Counted from the first letter of the stretch, positions 43,823 through 53,770 are shown. The stretch is DNA of 64,000 nucleotides from Herbaspirillum sp. Sphag64 (GCF_014192645.1 NZ_JACHYE010000001.1:1-64000), one strand, 5' to 3'. The notes: a model not told the origin generated them from the letters alone. Numbers and translations: made by a program.

Positions 43823-46231
43823 ATGAGCCTGACACCTCAAGAATCACCTGCCGGTTCACCGTTATCAGTACCGCCCAGTAGTATTCCTACCCGAGCGCCA
43901 ACTGGCCGCTCGGGTACGAAAATCGCAGTCAATGCCTCACCAATGCCTGCGAGCGCTTCAAATACTCCTCATCCTGCAAACACGCCAACGGCCTCAAGTC
44001 ATTCTGGCAATGGCAGTTCGACGACTGCATCTTCGGCCAACCCGAATAACGCGCCTCCAGTCACAGCTCCAGCCTTACATAGCGGCGTTGCCACCTTCAC
44101 CCACCTGACCCTCAAGCTCGAAGAGTATCTGACGCCTTCTGATCTCAAAAAGGTCAAGGAAGCCTATCGTTTCTCAGATGAAATGCATCTGGGCCAGATG
44201 CGCAAGTCGGGCGAACCTTATATCTCGCATCCGCTTGCCGTGGCCGAAATCTGTGCCGACTGGAAGCTTGATGCGCAAGCCATGATGGCTGCGCTGCTGC
44301 ACGATGTGATGGAAGATCAGGGCGTCAAGAAGGAAGAACTGATCGAACGCTTCGGTTCCCAGGTAGCGTCACTGGTCGATGGACTGTCGAAGCTCGACAA
44401 GATCGAGTTCCAGAGCCAGATCGAAGCGCAGGCTGAGAACTTCCGCAAGATGCTGCTGGCTATGGCGCGCGATGTGCGCGTGATTCTGGTGAAGCTGGCA
44501 GATCGCCTGCACAACATGCGGACGCTGGGCTCCATGCCGCCCGACAAGAAGCGTCGCATCTCGCGCGAGACCATGGAAGTGTATGTGCCGATTGCACACC
44601 GGCTCGGGCTCAACAACATCTATCGCGAGCTGCAAGAGCTGTCCTTCGCGCACCTGTATCCGCTGCGTCACCGCACACTGCACAAGGCGGTCAAGGCCGC
44701 CCGTGGCAACCGTCGCGAAGTCGTCACCAAGATTCTCGAATCGGTTACCAGCACGCTGATTGCCGCTGGCATTCCCGCGCAAATCGATGGCCGAGAAAAA
44801 ACGCTCTACGGGATTTACCGCAAGATGCGCAACAAGCACCTGTCGTTTTCGCAAGTGCTTGACGTGTATGGTTTCCGTATCGTGGTCGACAGCTTTGCCA
44901 ACTGTTATGTGGCACTTGGCACACTGCATTCACTGTTCAAGCCGATGCCCGGCAAGTTCAAGGATTACATTGCCATTCCCAAGCTCAATGGCTATCAATC
45001 GCTGCACACCACGCTGATCGGTCCCTATGGAACGCCGGTCGAGTTCCAGATCCGCACCCAGGAAATGCACCGCGTCGCCGAATCCGGTGTGGCTGCGCAC
45101 TGGCTCTACAAGGATGACGAAGGCGGACTGACCGATCTGCAGCAACGCACGCATGCCTGGCTGCAATCGCTGCTGGATATCCAGAAGCAGACTGGTGACT
45201 CTGCCGAATTCCTGGAGCACGTCAAGGTCGACCTGTTCCCTGATTCGGTTTATGTATTTACCCCTAAATCAAAGATCATCGCCTTGCCACGCGGTGCTAC
45301 AGCGCTCGACTTTGCCTACAACATTCATACTGATGTGGGCGACCAGACCACCTCTGCGGTGATCAATCATGAGCCGGCACCATTACGCACAGAGTTGCAC
45401 AACGGTGACATCGTTGAAATCATTACCTCACCGTCCTCGCGCCCCAGTCCCAACTGGCTCGGTTATGTGCGCACCGGCAAGGCGCGCTCGGCGATCCGGC
45501 ATCGGCTGCGTACCGCCAATCTGAATGAATCACAGGCCATGGGCAAACGTTTGCTGGCCAACGCGCTCAATACACTGGGGCTGGACTCAGACCTCCCAAG
45601 CACCATCATCGAACGTCTGCTCAACGAATCTAGCGCCAAAACCATGGATGAACTGTATGCCGACATCGGCATCGGCACCCGCATGGCACCGCTGGTAGCA
45701 CGGCATATCATGGGCATGGTGGAAGGCAATACAGCTGTACCTCAGCTCGATGTAGAAGGCCAGATGCTGCCGTCCAAGCCGGACCCGGTCGTCATTACCG
45801 GTAACGAAGGCGCAACCGTTCAGCTGGCATCCTGTTGCCTGCCGATCCCTGGCGACAAGCTGCTTGGTAACCTCAAGCATGATCAGGCACTGATCATCCA
45901 CGTGGAAGATTGCGAGACCGCCAAGCGCTATCGTGAAAAAGAACCCGATCGCTGGATTGAAGTGACCTGGGCCAATGAAGTCGACCGCCGCTTTGAAGCA
46001 CGCATCAAGATTCTGATTCACAATCAGAAAGGCACGCTGGCACGCATTGCCTCTGCCATTGGCGAGGCCGATGCGCATATCGTCTCGGTCACCATGGATG
46101 ATGAAGGTGATCAATCCATGAAACATCTGCGCTTTACCTTGCTGGTGGAAGACCGCGTGCATCTGGCGCGTACCATGCGCGGCATCCGCACCATCAACAG
46201 CGTCGCCCGGATCCTGCGCGAACGGGGCTAG
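43823..46231 (+). CDS. spoT: Bifunctional (p)ppGpp synthetase/hydrolase SpoT/Rel with long N-terminal extension
   Basis: An 802-aa stringent-response enzyme. HD hydrolase (about 120-270; ISHPLAVAEI, MAALLHDVMED), synthetase (about 310-440; TLYGIYRKM, DVYGFRIVVDS), TGS (about 465-525) and C-terminal ACT (about 725-800) domains are all present. The hydrolase His-Asp pair is visible; the synthetase looks complete. The first 90 or so residues are Pro/Ser/Thr/Asn-rich and unrelated to SpoT of E. coli. It is 36 bases downstream of rpoZ. Confidence 0.94.
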   Translation: MSLTPQESPAGSPLSVPPSSIPTRAPTGRSGTKIAVNASPMPASASNTPHPANTPTASSHSGNGSSTTASSANPNNAPPVTAPALHSGVATFTHLTLKLEEYLTPSDLKKVKEAYRFSDEMHLGQMRKSGEPYISHPLAVAEICADWKLDAQAMMAALLHDVMEDQGVKKEELIERFGSQVASLVDGLSKLDKIEFQSQIEAQAENFRKMLLAMARDVRVILVKLADRLHNMRTLGSMPPDKKRRISRETMEVYVPIAHRLGLNNIYRELQELSFAHLYPLRHRTLHKAVKAARGNRREVVTKILESVTSTLIAAGIPAQIDGREKTLYGIYRKMRNKHLSFSQVLDVYGFRIVVDSFANCYVALGTLHSLFKPMPGKFKDYIAIPKLNGYQSLHTTLIGPYGTPVEFQIRTQEMHRVAESGVAAHWLYKDDEGGLTDLQQRTHAWLQSLLDIQKQTGDSAEFLEHVKVDLFPDSVYVFTPKSKIIALPRGATALDFAYNIHTDVGDQTTSAVINHEPAPLRTELHNGDIVEIITSPSSRPSPNWLGYVRTGKARSAIRHRLRTANLNESQAMGKRLLANALNTLGLDSDLPSTIIERLLNESSAKTMDELYADIGIGTRMAPLVARHIMGMVEGNTAVPQLDVEGQMLPSKPDPVVITGNEGATVQLASCCLPIPGDKLLGNLKHDQALIIHVEDCETAKRYREKEPDRWIEVTWANEVDRRFEARIKILIHNQKGTLARIASAIGEADAHIVSVTMDDEGDQSMKHLRFTLLVEDRVHLARTMRGIRTINSVARILRERG

Positions 46232-46259
46232 TCAGTCTTTGCTACTGGTTTGATTGCGT

Positions 46260-47195
46260 CTACTCCTGTGGCAAGCCGGACTGGTCTTCCTGCAACGCGA
46301 CAAATGGATTGTGGCGCAGCCTCTCGCCGACAAAATCAATCAAGGCGGTAACCGCCAGTGATACATGCCGTCGATGCGGATAGACTGCATAAAACCCGCT
46401 CAGGTCGCGCAGGTATTGCGGCAACACCGTCACCAGATCGCCGCGACGAACATCCTCAGCGGCCACCAGCATCGGCAGCAGCGATATTCCCAATCCAGCA
46501 CGCGTGGCGCGCAACAGTGCTTGCGCCGAGTTCGCGCACAGGCGCGGCGTCACCCTGATCGACTCCATCCCCTGCGGCCCTTCGAGCCGCCACAAGGTCT
46601 GCGCAGCGCTACTCGATGCTGTCAGGCAATCATGCTCCTGCGCCAGTTGCTCAAGTGACTCCGGTACACCGCGTCGCGCCAGATAATCTGGACTGGCCAG
46701 CAGGCAACGGTAACTATCTCCCAGCTTGCGCGCCACCAGACTGGAATCGGGCAATTGCCCGCCGCGGAACGCAACGTCAATCGCGTTGGCGATCAGATCG
46801 ATATAATCGTCGCCGAGCTGAAACTCCAGAATAACCTTGGGATAGGTTTGCATGAATTGCGTGACCAGCTCGACCCCGAAGTTATCGAAAAAATCAGCCG
46901 GTGCCGCCACCCGCAACTGACCATGCGGTTCGCCATTTCGTTCGGCCAGATGAGAACCCGCCTGCTGGATGTCTTCAATCCCGGCGGCGCAGCGTTCAAA
47001 AAAATCCCGTCCGGCGGCCGTGGTATTGAGCTGCCGGGTTGACCGCTGGAGCAATCGCACTCCCAGACTCTCCTCAAGCAGTTGCACACGACGGCTCACC
47101 GTATTGGGCGGCATGCCAAGCCGACGCCCGGCTCCCGCAAAGCTGCCGGCACGCACGACGTGCACAAATACCGCAATATCGTTGAGATCCAACAT
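46260..47195 (-). CDS. LysR-family regulator divergent from azoR
   Basis: A 311-aa LysR protein with an N-terminal winged helix (GSFAGAGRRLGMPPNTVSRRV) and an effector domain. It points away from azoR across about 155 bases, the standard arrangement of a LysR regulator and its target; quinones or electrophiles are plausible effectors. No decisive operator was picked out. Confidence 0.93.
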   Translation of the reverse strand: MLDLNDIAVFVHVVRAGSFAGAGRRLGMPPNTVSRRVQLLEESLGVRLLQRSTRQLNTTAAGRDFFERCAAGIEDIQQAGSHLAERNGEPHGQLRVAAPADFFDNFGVELVTQFMQTYPKVILEFQLGDDYIDLIANAIDVAFRGGQLPDSSLVARKLGDSYRCLLASPDYLARRGVPESLEQLAQEHDCLTASSSAAQTLWRLEGPQGMESIRVTPRLCANSAQALLRATRAGLGISLLPMLVAAEDVRRGDLVTVLPQYLRDLSGFYAVYPHRRHVSLAVTALIDFVGERLRHNPFVALQEDQSGLPQE

Positions 47196-47351
47196 GATTC
47201 ATTCCATAAATGGACTAGTGAAACCCAATTCTCCCATCTATTTATAGTAATGAAAAGTGATTATGCTCTGTTCATCCGTTTTACCCGCTGGTCACTACCG
47301 AGTGATCAGTCCGAACAACCGATCCGATCCAATCCAACCGATTAAAGGTCC

Positions 47352-47963
47352 ATGATGAGCACACTCTTGCATATCGACTCCAGCGCCCGCTTCAGCGGCT
47401 CCCTCACACGCGAACTCAGCGGTGCTTTCGTTGCACAATGGCAAGCCAAAAATCCTGGCGGCCGCGTCATTACCCGTGATGTTGCTGCAGAACCGTTACC
47501 GCACCTGAGCGAATCCATGCTGGGTGCTTACTTCACTCCTGCCGATCAGCGCAGCGCCGAGCAACAGGCAACCATCGCGGTGTCAGACAAGCTGGTCGAT
47601 GAAGTGATCGCAGCAGATACCCTCGTCATCGGCATCCCGATGTACAACTTTGCAGCGCCATCGGCATTCAAGGCCTGGATCGATCACATCTGCCGCGCTG
47701 GCCGTACTTTCAAGTACACCGAAAACGGTCCGGTTGGCCTGCTGTCGGGCAAGCGCGCTGTGGTCTTCCTGACCCGTGGCGGCGTGTATTCGGAAGGCCC
47801 AGCCAAGGCCTATGACTTCCAGGCTGGTTACATCAAAACCGTCCTTGGCTTCATCGGCATTACCGATGTCGAAGTGATTCTGGCCGAAGGCGTCGCGATG
47901 GGCGAAGAAAAGACCAAGGAAGCGCTTAGCCAGGCGCATCAGGCACTGAGCGCTGCGGTTTAA
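47352..47963 (+). CDS. azoR: FMN-dependent NADH-azoreductase / quinone reductase AzoR
   Basis: A 203-aa flavodoxin-fold enzyme. LLHIDSSARFSGSLTREL binds FMN phosphate, GIPMYNFAAPSAFKAWIDHI and FLTRGGVYSEG line the active site. It reduces quinones by two electrons, protecting against thiol stress, and also azo dyes. ATGATG at the start allows either codon; AAAGG is upstream. It ends at a bidirectional terminator. Confidence 0.94.
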   Translation: MMSTLLHIDSSARFSGSLTRELSGAFVAQWQAKNPGGRVITRDVAAEPLPHLSESMLGAYFTPADQRSAEQQATIAVSDKLVDEVIAADTLVIGIPMYNFAAPSAFKAWIDHICRAGRTFKYTENGPVGLLSGKRAVVFLTRGGVYSEGPAKAYDFQAGYIKTVLGFIGITDVEVILAEGVAMGEEKTKEALSQAHQALSAAV

Positions 47964-48025
47964 TGCGCTGACAGGTAATTGCTTAGTCTTCTGCCAGATC
48001 GGATGATCTGACGGAAGGCAAAAAC

Positions 48026-48058
48026 AAAAAGCCCAGCAATTGATTTGCTGGGCTTTTT
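48026..48058. terminator. Bidirectional terminator between azoR and the pirin gene
   Basis: GCCCAGCA (48031-48038) pairs with TGCTGGGC (48046-48053); AAAAA precedes and TTTTT follows, so it can end both convergent transcripts. Confidence 0.9.
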
Positions 48059-48098
48059 ACTGGCTTTTTGTTGGCTGCGGCTTAGCGCCTCTTGATGA

Positions 48099-48977
48099 TT
48101 ACTTCTCGGGCAGAGGAATCCATTCGACCTCACCCGGCACGAGCGGGAATTTCCCGTGATCCTGTGCACGCCAAGCGAGTCGTGCGGCATCAATCAACTC
48201 TTTGGTACTGGCTACAAAATTCCATGACACAAAGCGTGGAGCGTCCATCGGCTCTCCGCCCAGCAGCATGAACAGCGTGTCTTCCTGCGCTTCCAGACGC
48301 ACTTCCACGCCCTGCTCCAGCACCGCCAGTACGCCAGCTTCCAGTGCGTCGCCATCGATACTGACACTACCTCTGACGACATACAGTGCGCGCTCGCTAT
48401 AGTCAGCCGGGATGCTGATACCAGCACCGGCCTTGAGCTGTCCACACAGATACAGTGTGGCGCTGGAGGCTTTGACCGGCGAGGTATGACCAAAGGCCGA
48501 TCCCACCAGCAAATGCAGACTGGCACCAGCCAGCGTAATGGTTGGCATGACCTCGGCCGGATAGTGTACAAAGCTGGGATCGCCCTGCTCTTGCTCCTGC
48601 GGCAATGCGACCCACATCTGCAAGCCATGTACCGGTGTTTTGGCGTCACGGATATCCTCAGGAACCCGCTCCGAATGGACGATGCCACGCCCGGCCGACA
48701 TCCAGTTGACGGCTCCCGGCGTAATCCGCTGCACCACACCCAGGCTGTCGCGATGGACCATTGCACCAGAAAACAGGTAAGTGACGGTCGCCAGACCAAT
48801 ATGCGGATGCGGACGGACGTCGCCTTCAGTGGTATGGCTGTCAAACTCGACCGGACCCATATGATCGAAGAACACAAATGGGCCTACGGTGCGGGCGGCG
48901 GCTGCCGGTAACAAACGCCGTACCGGGAAACCAATGTCACGCGTGAGACCGTGGATCAGATGACGAATACTGCTCAT
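48099..48977 (-). CDS. Pirin-family cupin protein, copy 1
   Basis: A 292-aa bicupin with the pirin N-terminus (RRLLPAAAARTVGPFVFFD) and metal ligands in RPHPHIGLATVTYLF, and His in AMVHRDSLG. Pirins bind iron and some act as quercetinases or redox sensors. It lies 36 bases downstream of a second pirin gene and forms an operon with it and DoxX. Confidence 0.92.
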   Translation of the reverse strand: MSSIRHLIHGLTRDIGFPVRRLLPAAAARTVGPFVFFDHMGPVEFDSHTTEGDVRPHPHIGLATVTYLFSGAMVHRDSLGVVQRITPGAVNWMSAGRGIVHSERVPEDIRDAKTPVHGLQMWVALPQEQEQGDPSFVHYPAEVMPTITLAGASLHLLVGSAFGHTSPVKASSATLYLCGQLKAGAGISIPADYSERALYVVRGSVSIDGDALEAGVLAVLEQGVEVRLEAQEDTLFMLLGGEPMDAPRFVSWNFVASTKELIDAARLAWRAQDHGKFPLVPGEVEWIPLPEK

Positions 48978-49013
48978 GGGAGTCCCTTTCAGATTATTCA
49001 GATTGATTCAGTT

Positions 49014-49874
49014 TTAGAGCCGGCCTTGACGAAAATCGTCAATCGCCTGTTCCACCTGCTCACGGGTATTCATTACAAACGGTCCCCATTGCGCAATCGG
49101 CTCGTTCAATGGCGCACCAGCGATCAGCAGGAAGCGCGTTTCCACGTCCGCATGCAGAGCAACACCTTCGGCCGCTGGTGTATTGCTCAGAATCGCCATA
49201 CGACCAGCTGGCGCCTTACGGGCCTGCGCGGCATCAGGACCGATCTGCAACTGCCCTTCGTACACATACAGGAAAGCATTATGCGTTGCCGGAATCGGCA
49301 GCGCCAGATCTTGCCCTGCCTGTACATGCAGATCCAGATACAGTGGTGCCGTGGTGGGACGGCTAATCGCGCCCTGCACACCAAAAGCCTCACCCGCGAG
49401 CACTCTTACCTGTACCCCATCCTGCGGGCTGATCTCGGGAATGCCAGCGGCCGGAATATCGCTGTAGGCCGGATCGATCATCTTGTCTTTACCAGCCAGA
49501 TTAACCCACAGCTGAAAACCGCTCATCAGGCCATCTTCCTGCTCCGGCAACTCAGAATGCACCAGCCCACGTCCGGCAGTCATCCACTGCATGCCACCCG
49601 GCTCCAGCAAGCCTTCATTGCCCGCATTGTCGCGATGGCGCATACGGCCCTGCAACATGTAGGTGACGGTTTCAAAGCCGCGATGCGGGTGATCAGGAAA
49701 ACCAGCCAGGTAATCCTCAGGTTGGTCCGAATGGAAATGGTCCAGCATCAGAAACGGATCCAGCCGACGTTGCAAATCGTGGGTTAACACGCGTGTCAGG
49801 CTGACACCAGCCCCATCTTGGGTTGCCATGCCGGTGACCAGACGTTCCAGCTGGCGGGTAAAAGTATTGCTCAT
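49014..49874 (-). CDS. Pirin-family cupin protein, copy 2
   Basis: A 286-aa bicupin with DPFLMLDHF and the ligand string FPDHPHRGFETVTYML, then MRHRDNAG. The sequences of the two pirins have diverged strongly, so this is an old paralogy rather than a recent duplication. GGAG precedes the ATG at 49874, which removes nine poorly supported residues. Confidence 0.92.
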   Translation of the reverse strand: MSNTFTRQLERLVTGMATQDGAGVSLTRVLTHDLQRRLDPFLMLDHFHSDQPEDYLAGFPDHPHRGFETVTYMLQGRMRHRDNAGNEGLLEPGGMQWMTAGRGLVHSELPEQEDGLMSGFQLWVNLAGKDKMIDPAYSDIPAAGIPEISPQDGVQVRVLAGEAFGVQGAISRPTTAPLYLDLHVQAGQDLALPIPATHNAFLYVYEGQLQIGPDAAQARKAPAGRMAILSNTPAAEGVALHADVETRFLLIAGAPLNEPIAQWGPFVMNTREQVEQAIDDFRQGRL

Positions 49875-49943
49875 GTTTTTTCTCCAGTGATGAACAAGCA
49901 AGCCGGGACATCGTTGCCCCGACTTGCTCGCCCGTTGATGGTT

Positions 49944-50327
49944 TTAGTTCTGCTCTGGCTTGACTGCCCACACTAGCAACAGGCCGCCGATGATGGAAAT
50001 GTTCTTCAGAAAGTTGACCATTTGGGCCTGTGCCTGCGCCGGATCAACCGCCCAGAAGCGATGTGCCGACAAGGTGGCACCAACCGTGAACAAGGCAATG
50101 AGCAACGCTGCAGGACGCGCAAAACGACTACCCGTCAGCAACAGCAAACCACCACCGACTTCAACCAGGATCGTCAGGCAAACGGTGAAGGTAGGCACCG
50201 GCAAGCCAAGGCTGGCCATGTACTGCACGGTACCAGCAAAACCAATGATCTTGAAAATGCCCGAGATAACGAACAGGGAAGCCAGCAGTGCGCGGCCCAT
50301 GACGAATACAGGTTTGGAAATGGTCAT
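49944..50327 (-). CDS. DoxX-family membrane protein upstream of the pirins
   Basis: A 127-aa four-helix DoxX protein (RALLASLFVISGIFKIIGFA). GAGGAG precedes the ATG at 50327. It heads the DoxX-pirin-pirin unit and is divergent from a LysR gene, a grouping often seen for quinone or redox stress defence. Its substrate is unknown. Confidence 0.9.
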   Translation of the reverse strand: MTISKPVFVMGRALLASLFVISGIFKIIGFAGTVQYMASLGLPVPTFTVCLTILVEVGGGLLLLTGSRFARPAALLIALFTVGATLSAHRFWAVDPAQAQAQMVNFLKNISIIGGLLLVWAVKPEQN

Positions 50328-50481
50328 GATCAGACTCCTCGACAATTGAACGACATACAGTGAATGAATTAACGTAATGCAATAAAGACAGCATTGCCTT
50401 GAAGAACAGCCTGTCGCGTCAGCGGGAAGGGCTTTGAATCAAAGCGTGATGAGAGAATAGCGCGCCATTTATGCACATGAA

Positions 50482-50524
50482 ATTGATTATTTTTCTATAA
50501 TCAATATCTATTTATTAGATATTG
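50482..50524. promoter_or_regulatory. Two overlapping palindromes, likely LysR operator
   Basis: ATTGATTAT-N6-ATAATCAAT (50482-50505) and CAATATCTA-N5-TAGATATTG (50502-50524) share four bases and lie between the divergent doxX-pirin unit and the LysR gene, the second one ending nine bases before the LysR ATG. Sites of this kind serve as recall and activation half-sites for LysR proteins, which would also give autorepression. Confidence 0.65.
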
Positions 50525-50532
50525 TTGACATC

Positions 50533-51465
50533 ATGAACATAGAACGGTTCTCGCTCGACCAGTTACGCGTATTTGCCCAGGTGGTCGATAGCGGCAGTTT
50601 TCTGGGCGCGGCACGGGCACTGGCGCGCGCGCAGTCGGCCGTCAGCTATGCCATTGGTGCGCTGGAAAGTCAGCTCAACGTGCCGCTGTTTGACCGCAGC
50701 GGCTATCGCCCGCAACTCACCGAGGCGGGTGGCGCCCTGCTGCGCGACGCCAGACAGGTACTCGATCAGGTTGATAGCCTGCAGGTACGCGCCAATGCCT
50801 TTGCCAATGGTCAGGAGCTGGAGGTCACGCTGGCGGTGGATGTGTTTTTCCCGACATCCTGTCTGGTCGACTTGTTGCGCCGTTTCCGGGATGCGTTTCC
50901 AGCCGTGACGGTGCGGCTCGAAATGGAAGCATTGGGTGCCGTGGCAGAACGTGTCATTGATGGCCGTGCGATGCTGGCGATTTTGGGTACCTTGCCCACC
51001 ACACCGCCGAACTTGCTGCGGATGAGCCTGCCCACGATCTTGCTGGTTGGTGTGGTAGCGCCGGATCATCCGCTGGCCGCAATCGAGGGCCGCATACCAG
51101 ACCAACTACTGGCGCAGCAAACCCAGCTGGTGCTGAGCGACCGTAGTGAACTGACGGCGCGCCAGGATTATTCGGTCCATTCACGACTGACCTGGCGCAT
51201 GAGCGACCTCAGTACCAAGCACGCATTGCTGCTGGCAGGCATGGGCTGGGGGTATATGCCGGAACATCTGGTGCGCGATGATTTACGCAGCGGTAAGCTG
51301 GTGCGGGTCAGTACCAGCCAGCATCCGCCGACCGGCATGGCATTACCGATCCAGTGCGTGTACCGCCCGGATCAGCGTGCCGGTCCGGCGCTCGGCTGGT
51401 GGCTTGATGCCTTGACGGCATTGACTACGCTGGATGGTGAGATGAATACCTTGCCGCAGTCGTGA
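50533..51465 (+). CDS. LysR-family regulator of the doxX-pirin unit
   Basis: A 310-aa LysR regulator with the helix-turn-helix in GSFLGAARALARAQSAVSYA and an effector-binding domain. Divergent from doxX with palindromic operator sequence between. Converges with the AraC-type gene downstream. Confidence 0.93.
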   Translation: MNIERFSLDQLRVFAQVVDSGSFLGAARALARAQSAVSYAIGALESQLNVPLFDRSGYRPQLTEAGGALLRDARQVLDQVDSLQVRANAFANGQELEVTLAVDVFFPTSCLVDLLRRFRDAFPAVTVRLEMEALGAVAERVIDGRAMLAILGTLPTTPPNLLRMSLPTILLVGVVAPDHPLAAIEGRIPDQLLAQQTQLVLSDRSELTARQDYSVHSRLTWRMSDLSTKHALLLAGMGWGYMPEHLVRDDLRSGKLVRVSTSQHPPTGMALPIQCVYRPDQRAGPALGWWLDALTALTTLDGEMNTLPQS

Positions 51466-51480
51466 TGATCAGCACATTGA

Positions 51481-52482
51481 TCAGTGCGCAGAAAAGCGGC
51501 TGCGATATTGCGCGGGACTAATGCCCAGCTGGCGCTGAAACACTCGCCGCAAGTTTTGCTCTTCGCCATGGCCGGTATCGTCGGCAATCCGCTTGATCGG
51601 CAGATCGGTTTCTTCCAGCGCCCGACAGGCCGCTTCCAGACGCATGGCCTCGACCGTCTTGGCAGGCGTGCGTCCCAGCTCGGCGACATAAGTCCGGGCA
51701 AAGGTCCGCGCCGTCATGTTGACGCGGCTGGCCAGTGCTTCGACCCGTAGATCCTGCTGGAGATTGGCGGCAATCCAGGCATGCAGTTCATCAAAGCGGG
51801 CCTGCTCGGACGATTGTGATACCAGCAGCACGCTGAATTGCGACTGACCGCCGGGGCGTTTGATGAACATCACCATCTGACGCGCCACCGCAATTGCCAC
51901 GGCATGCCCATAGTCTTGCTCAATCAACGCCAAGGTGAGATCAATCCCGGCAGTGACACCCGCCGAAGTCCAGATGTTGCCAGCGCGAATAAAGATCGGC
52001 TCGGGATCGACTTCAATCTGCGGATGTTGCTGCTGAAGCCGCACTGCCCAGTCCCAATGCGTGGTCACACGCTTGCCGTCCAGCAGTCCTGCCGCCGCCA
52101 GGAGAAAGGCACCAGTGCACACCGAACAGACGCGCCTTGCACGCCCGGCATGACGCTGAATCGCGTGCACCAGTTGCGGATCGGTCTGAAAGGTATCATC
52201 CACACTGCCGCCGGGAGCAATCAAGGTATCGATCTGCTGCGTCTCCAGTGCAGACAACGGCTCGGTCATCACCGTCAGACCGGCACCGGTCAGCAAGGGC
52301 CCGCCCACGCTGGAAAAGACGCGCACCTGATAACGCGGATGAGCAGGCAGCACTGGCGCCGCGACCCGGCACGCCGTAGCAAAGGCCTGCACTGGCCCGC
52401 TGAGATCAATCAGATTCATGCCGGGATAAGCCAGCAAGGCAATCTGCAGCGGTTTCCCACCAACTGTTTTCGCAACCGGCAT
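51481..52482 (-). CDS. GlxA-type transcription regulator (DJ-1/PfpI plus AraC DNA-binding domain)
   Basis: A 333-aa protein: a class I glutamine amidotransferase-like domain (about 12-190; VCSVCTGAFLLAAAGLLDGK contains the Cys) and two C-terminal AraC helix-turn-helix motifs (LRVEALASRVNMTARTFART). Family members sense unknown metabolites. A TTG two codons before the ATG is closer to the GGAGG site and is a possible start. The MFS gene is 28 bases upstream in the same direction. Confidence 0.92.
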   Translation of the reverse strand: MPVAKTVGGKPLQIALLAYPGMNLIDLSGPVQAFATACRVAAPVLPAHPRYQVRVFSSVGGPLLTGAGLTVMTEPLSALETQQIDTLIAPGGSVDDTFQTDPQLVHAIQRHAGRARRVCSVCTGAFLLAAAGLLDGKRVTTHWDWAVRLQQQHPQIEVDPEPIFIRAGNIWTSAGVTAGIDLTLALIEQDYGHAVAIAVARQMVMFIKRPGGQSQFSVLLVSQSSEQARFDELHAWIAANLQQDLRVEALASRVNMTARTFARTYVAELGRTPAKTVEAMRLEAACRALEETDLPIKRIADDTGHGEEQNLRRVFQRQLGISPAQYRSRFSAH

Positions 52483-52510
52483 CACCAACCACTCCCTCCT
52501 TGAACAGAAT

Positions 52511-53770
52511 TCACGACACCAACGCCGCGCCGCTGAGCACCTCTGCGCGCATCCAGTAAAGACTCAGCAAGGTTGCCACCAGCAACAGCGGTAACACCGC
52601 CAGATTCAGCACCGACCAGCCATAGACGGCCAGCAACGGACCCGCTCCCAGCGTGGCCAGTGCCGTCGCAGCATAGCGCAAAAACTCGGACAAGCCTTGC
52701 GTTCTGGCGCGCTCCGAGGGGCGGTAGGATTGTGCCAGCAAGCTCGTACCACCGACGAACATGAAATTCCAGCCAATGCCCAGACACAATAATGCAGCGT
52801 AAAAGCCTGGCAGTGAGGTCGACAGCGTCGCGATCACGACACAAGCAAGGGTTAACCCAATCCCCGCCAGCACCATTTTCCCGATTCCGAAGCGTTGCAT
52901 CAGGCGTGCTGCAAAAAAGGACGGCGCATACATTCCCACCAGATGCCACTGAATGATATTGGCACCATCATTGATGCTGTGCTGGCATCCGACGGCCGCC
53001 AGCGGTGCAGCCGTCATCAGTAGCATCATCACCATGGAACCAACGACATTGTTGGCCAGCGCCGCCAGAAAAATCGGTTGTCGCACGATCTCCATTGTCG
53101 ACCGGGCTGGCATTAACTCGGCCATTGCTGGTGTTTCCATTGCCGCGGACAGCGGTGTTTGCTCCCGATAAAACAGTGCCAGCACCAGCACCGAAGCCAG
53201 CCCCAGTAAAGCCACCATCAGATAAGCCCCGGCAAATAACGCTGCGGGAAACAGATCCTTGCTCCAGGCGGCCAGCGCCGGTCCCAGGACGGCGGCAATA
53301 ACGCCACCGGTCATGACGGCAGAGACCGCACGACTCTTCGCCGCCGGCGCTGCCAGATCGGCTGCCGCCAGCCGGTAATACTGGGCAAAAGCCTGAAACA
53401 CGCCGACACAGGCGGTGCCGAGACAGAAACTCCAGAACTGCCCGTGGAACACCGACCAGACCGAAATCACGCCACCGATGGCACACGTCAGTGCCCCCAG
53501 CATGAAGCTTAGGCGTCGCCCCCAGCGCTGGATCAGGAACGCCGCAAACCAGGTCACCAATGCACCGGCAACCGTGATCAGCGCAAACGGCAAGGTGGCC
53601 AACGCCTTGTTGGGTGCCAGCTGCCAGCCCGTCAGTGCGGTCAGGGTCAGATCAATCGAAATGGCACAAGTATACAAACCCTGACACACGGCCAGAATGC
53701 GTGCCTGCTGTGGCGTGCCTGTCGGCAAAGCAGGATTGGACAAGGAGCTGCTCCCCATCATGCTGCGCAT
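52511..53770 (-). CDS. MFS transporter
   Basis: A 419-aa protein with 12 predicted helices and the MFS loop signature QRWGRRLSFMLGA between helices 2 and 3. It resembles general drug or metabolite exporters; no substrate-specific motif was recognised. It overlaps the DUF1272 gene by 13 bases and precedes the AraC-type regulator, making a three-gene unit. Confidence 0.9.
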   Translation of the reverse strand: MRSMMGSSSLSNPALPTGTPQQARILAVCQGLYTCAISIDLTLTALTGWQLAPNKALATLPFALITVAGALVTWFAAFLIQRWGRRLSFMLGALTCAIGGVISVWSVFHGQFWSFCLGTACVGVFQAFAQYYRLAAADLAAPAAKSRAVSAVMTGGVIAAVLGPALAAWSKDLFPAALFAGAYLMVALLGLASVLVLALFYREQTPLSAAMETPAMAELMPARSTMEIVRQPIFLAALANNVVGSMVMMLLMTAAPLAAVGCQHSINDGANIIQWHLVGMYAPSFFAARLMQRFGIGKMVLAGIGLTLACVVIATLSTSLPGFYAALLCLGIGWNFMFVGGTSLLAQSYRPSERARTQGLSEFLRYAATALATLGAGPLLAVYGWSVLNLAVLPLLLVATLLSLYWMRAEVLSGAALVS

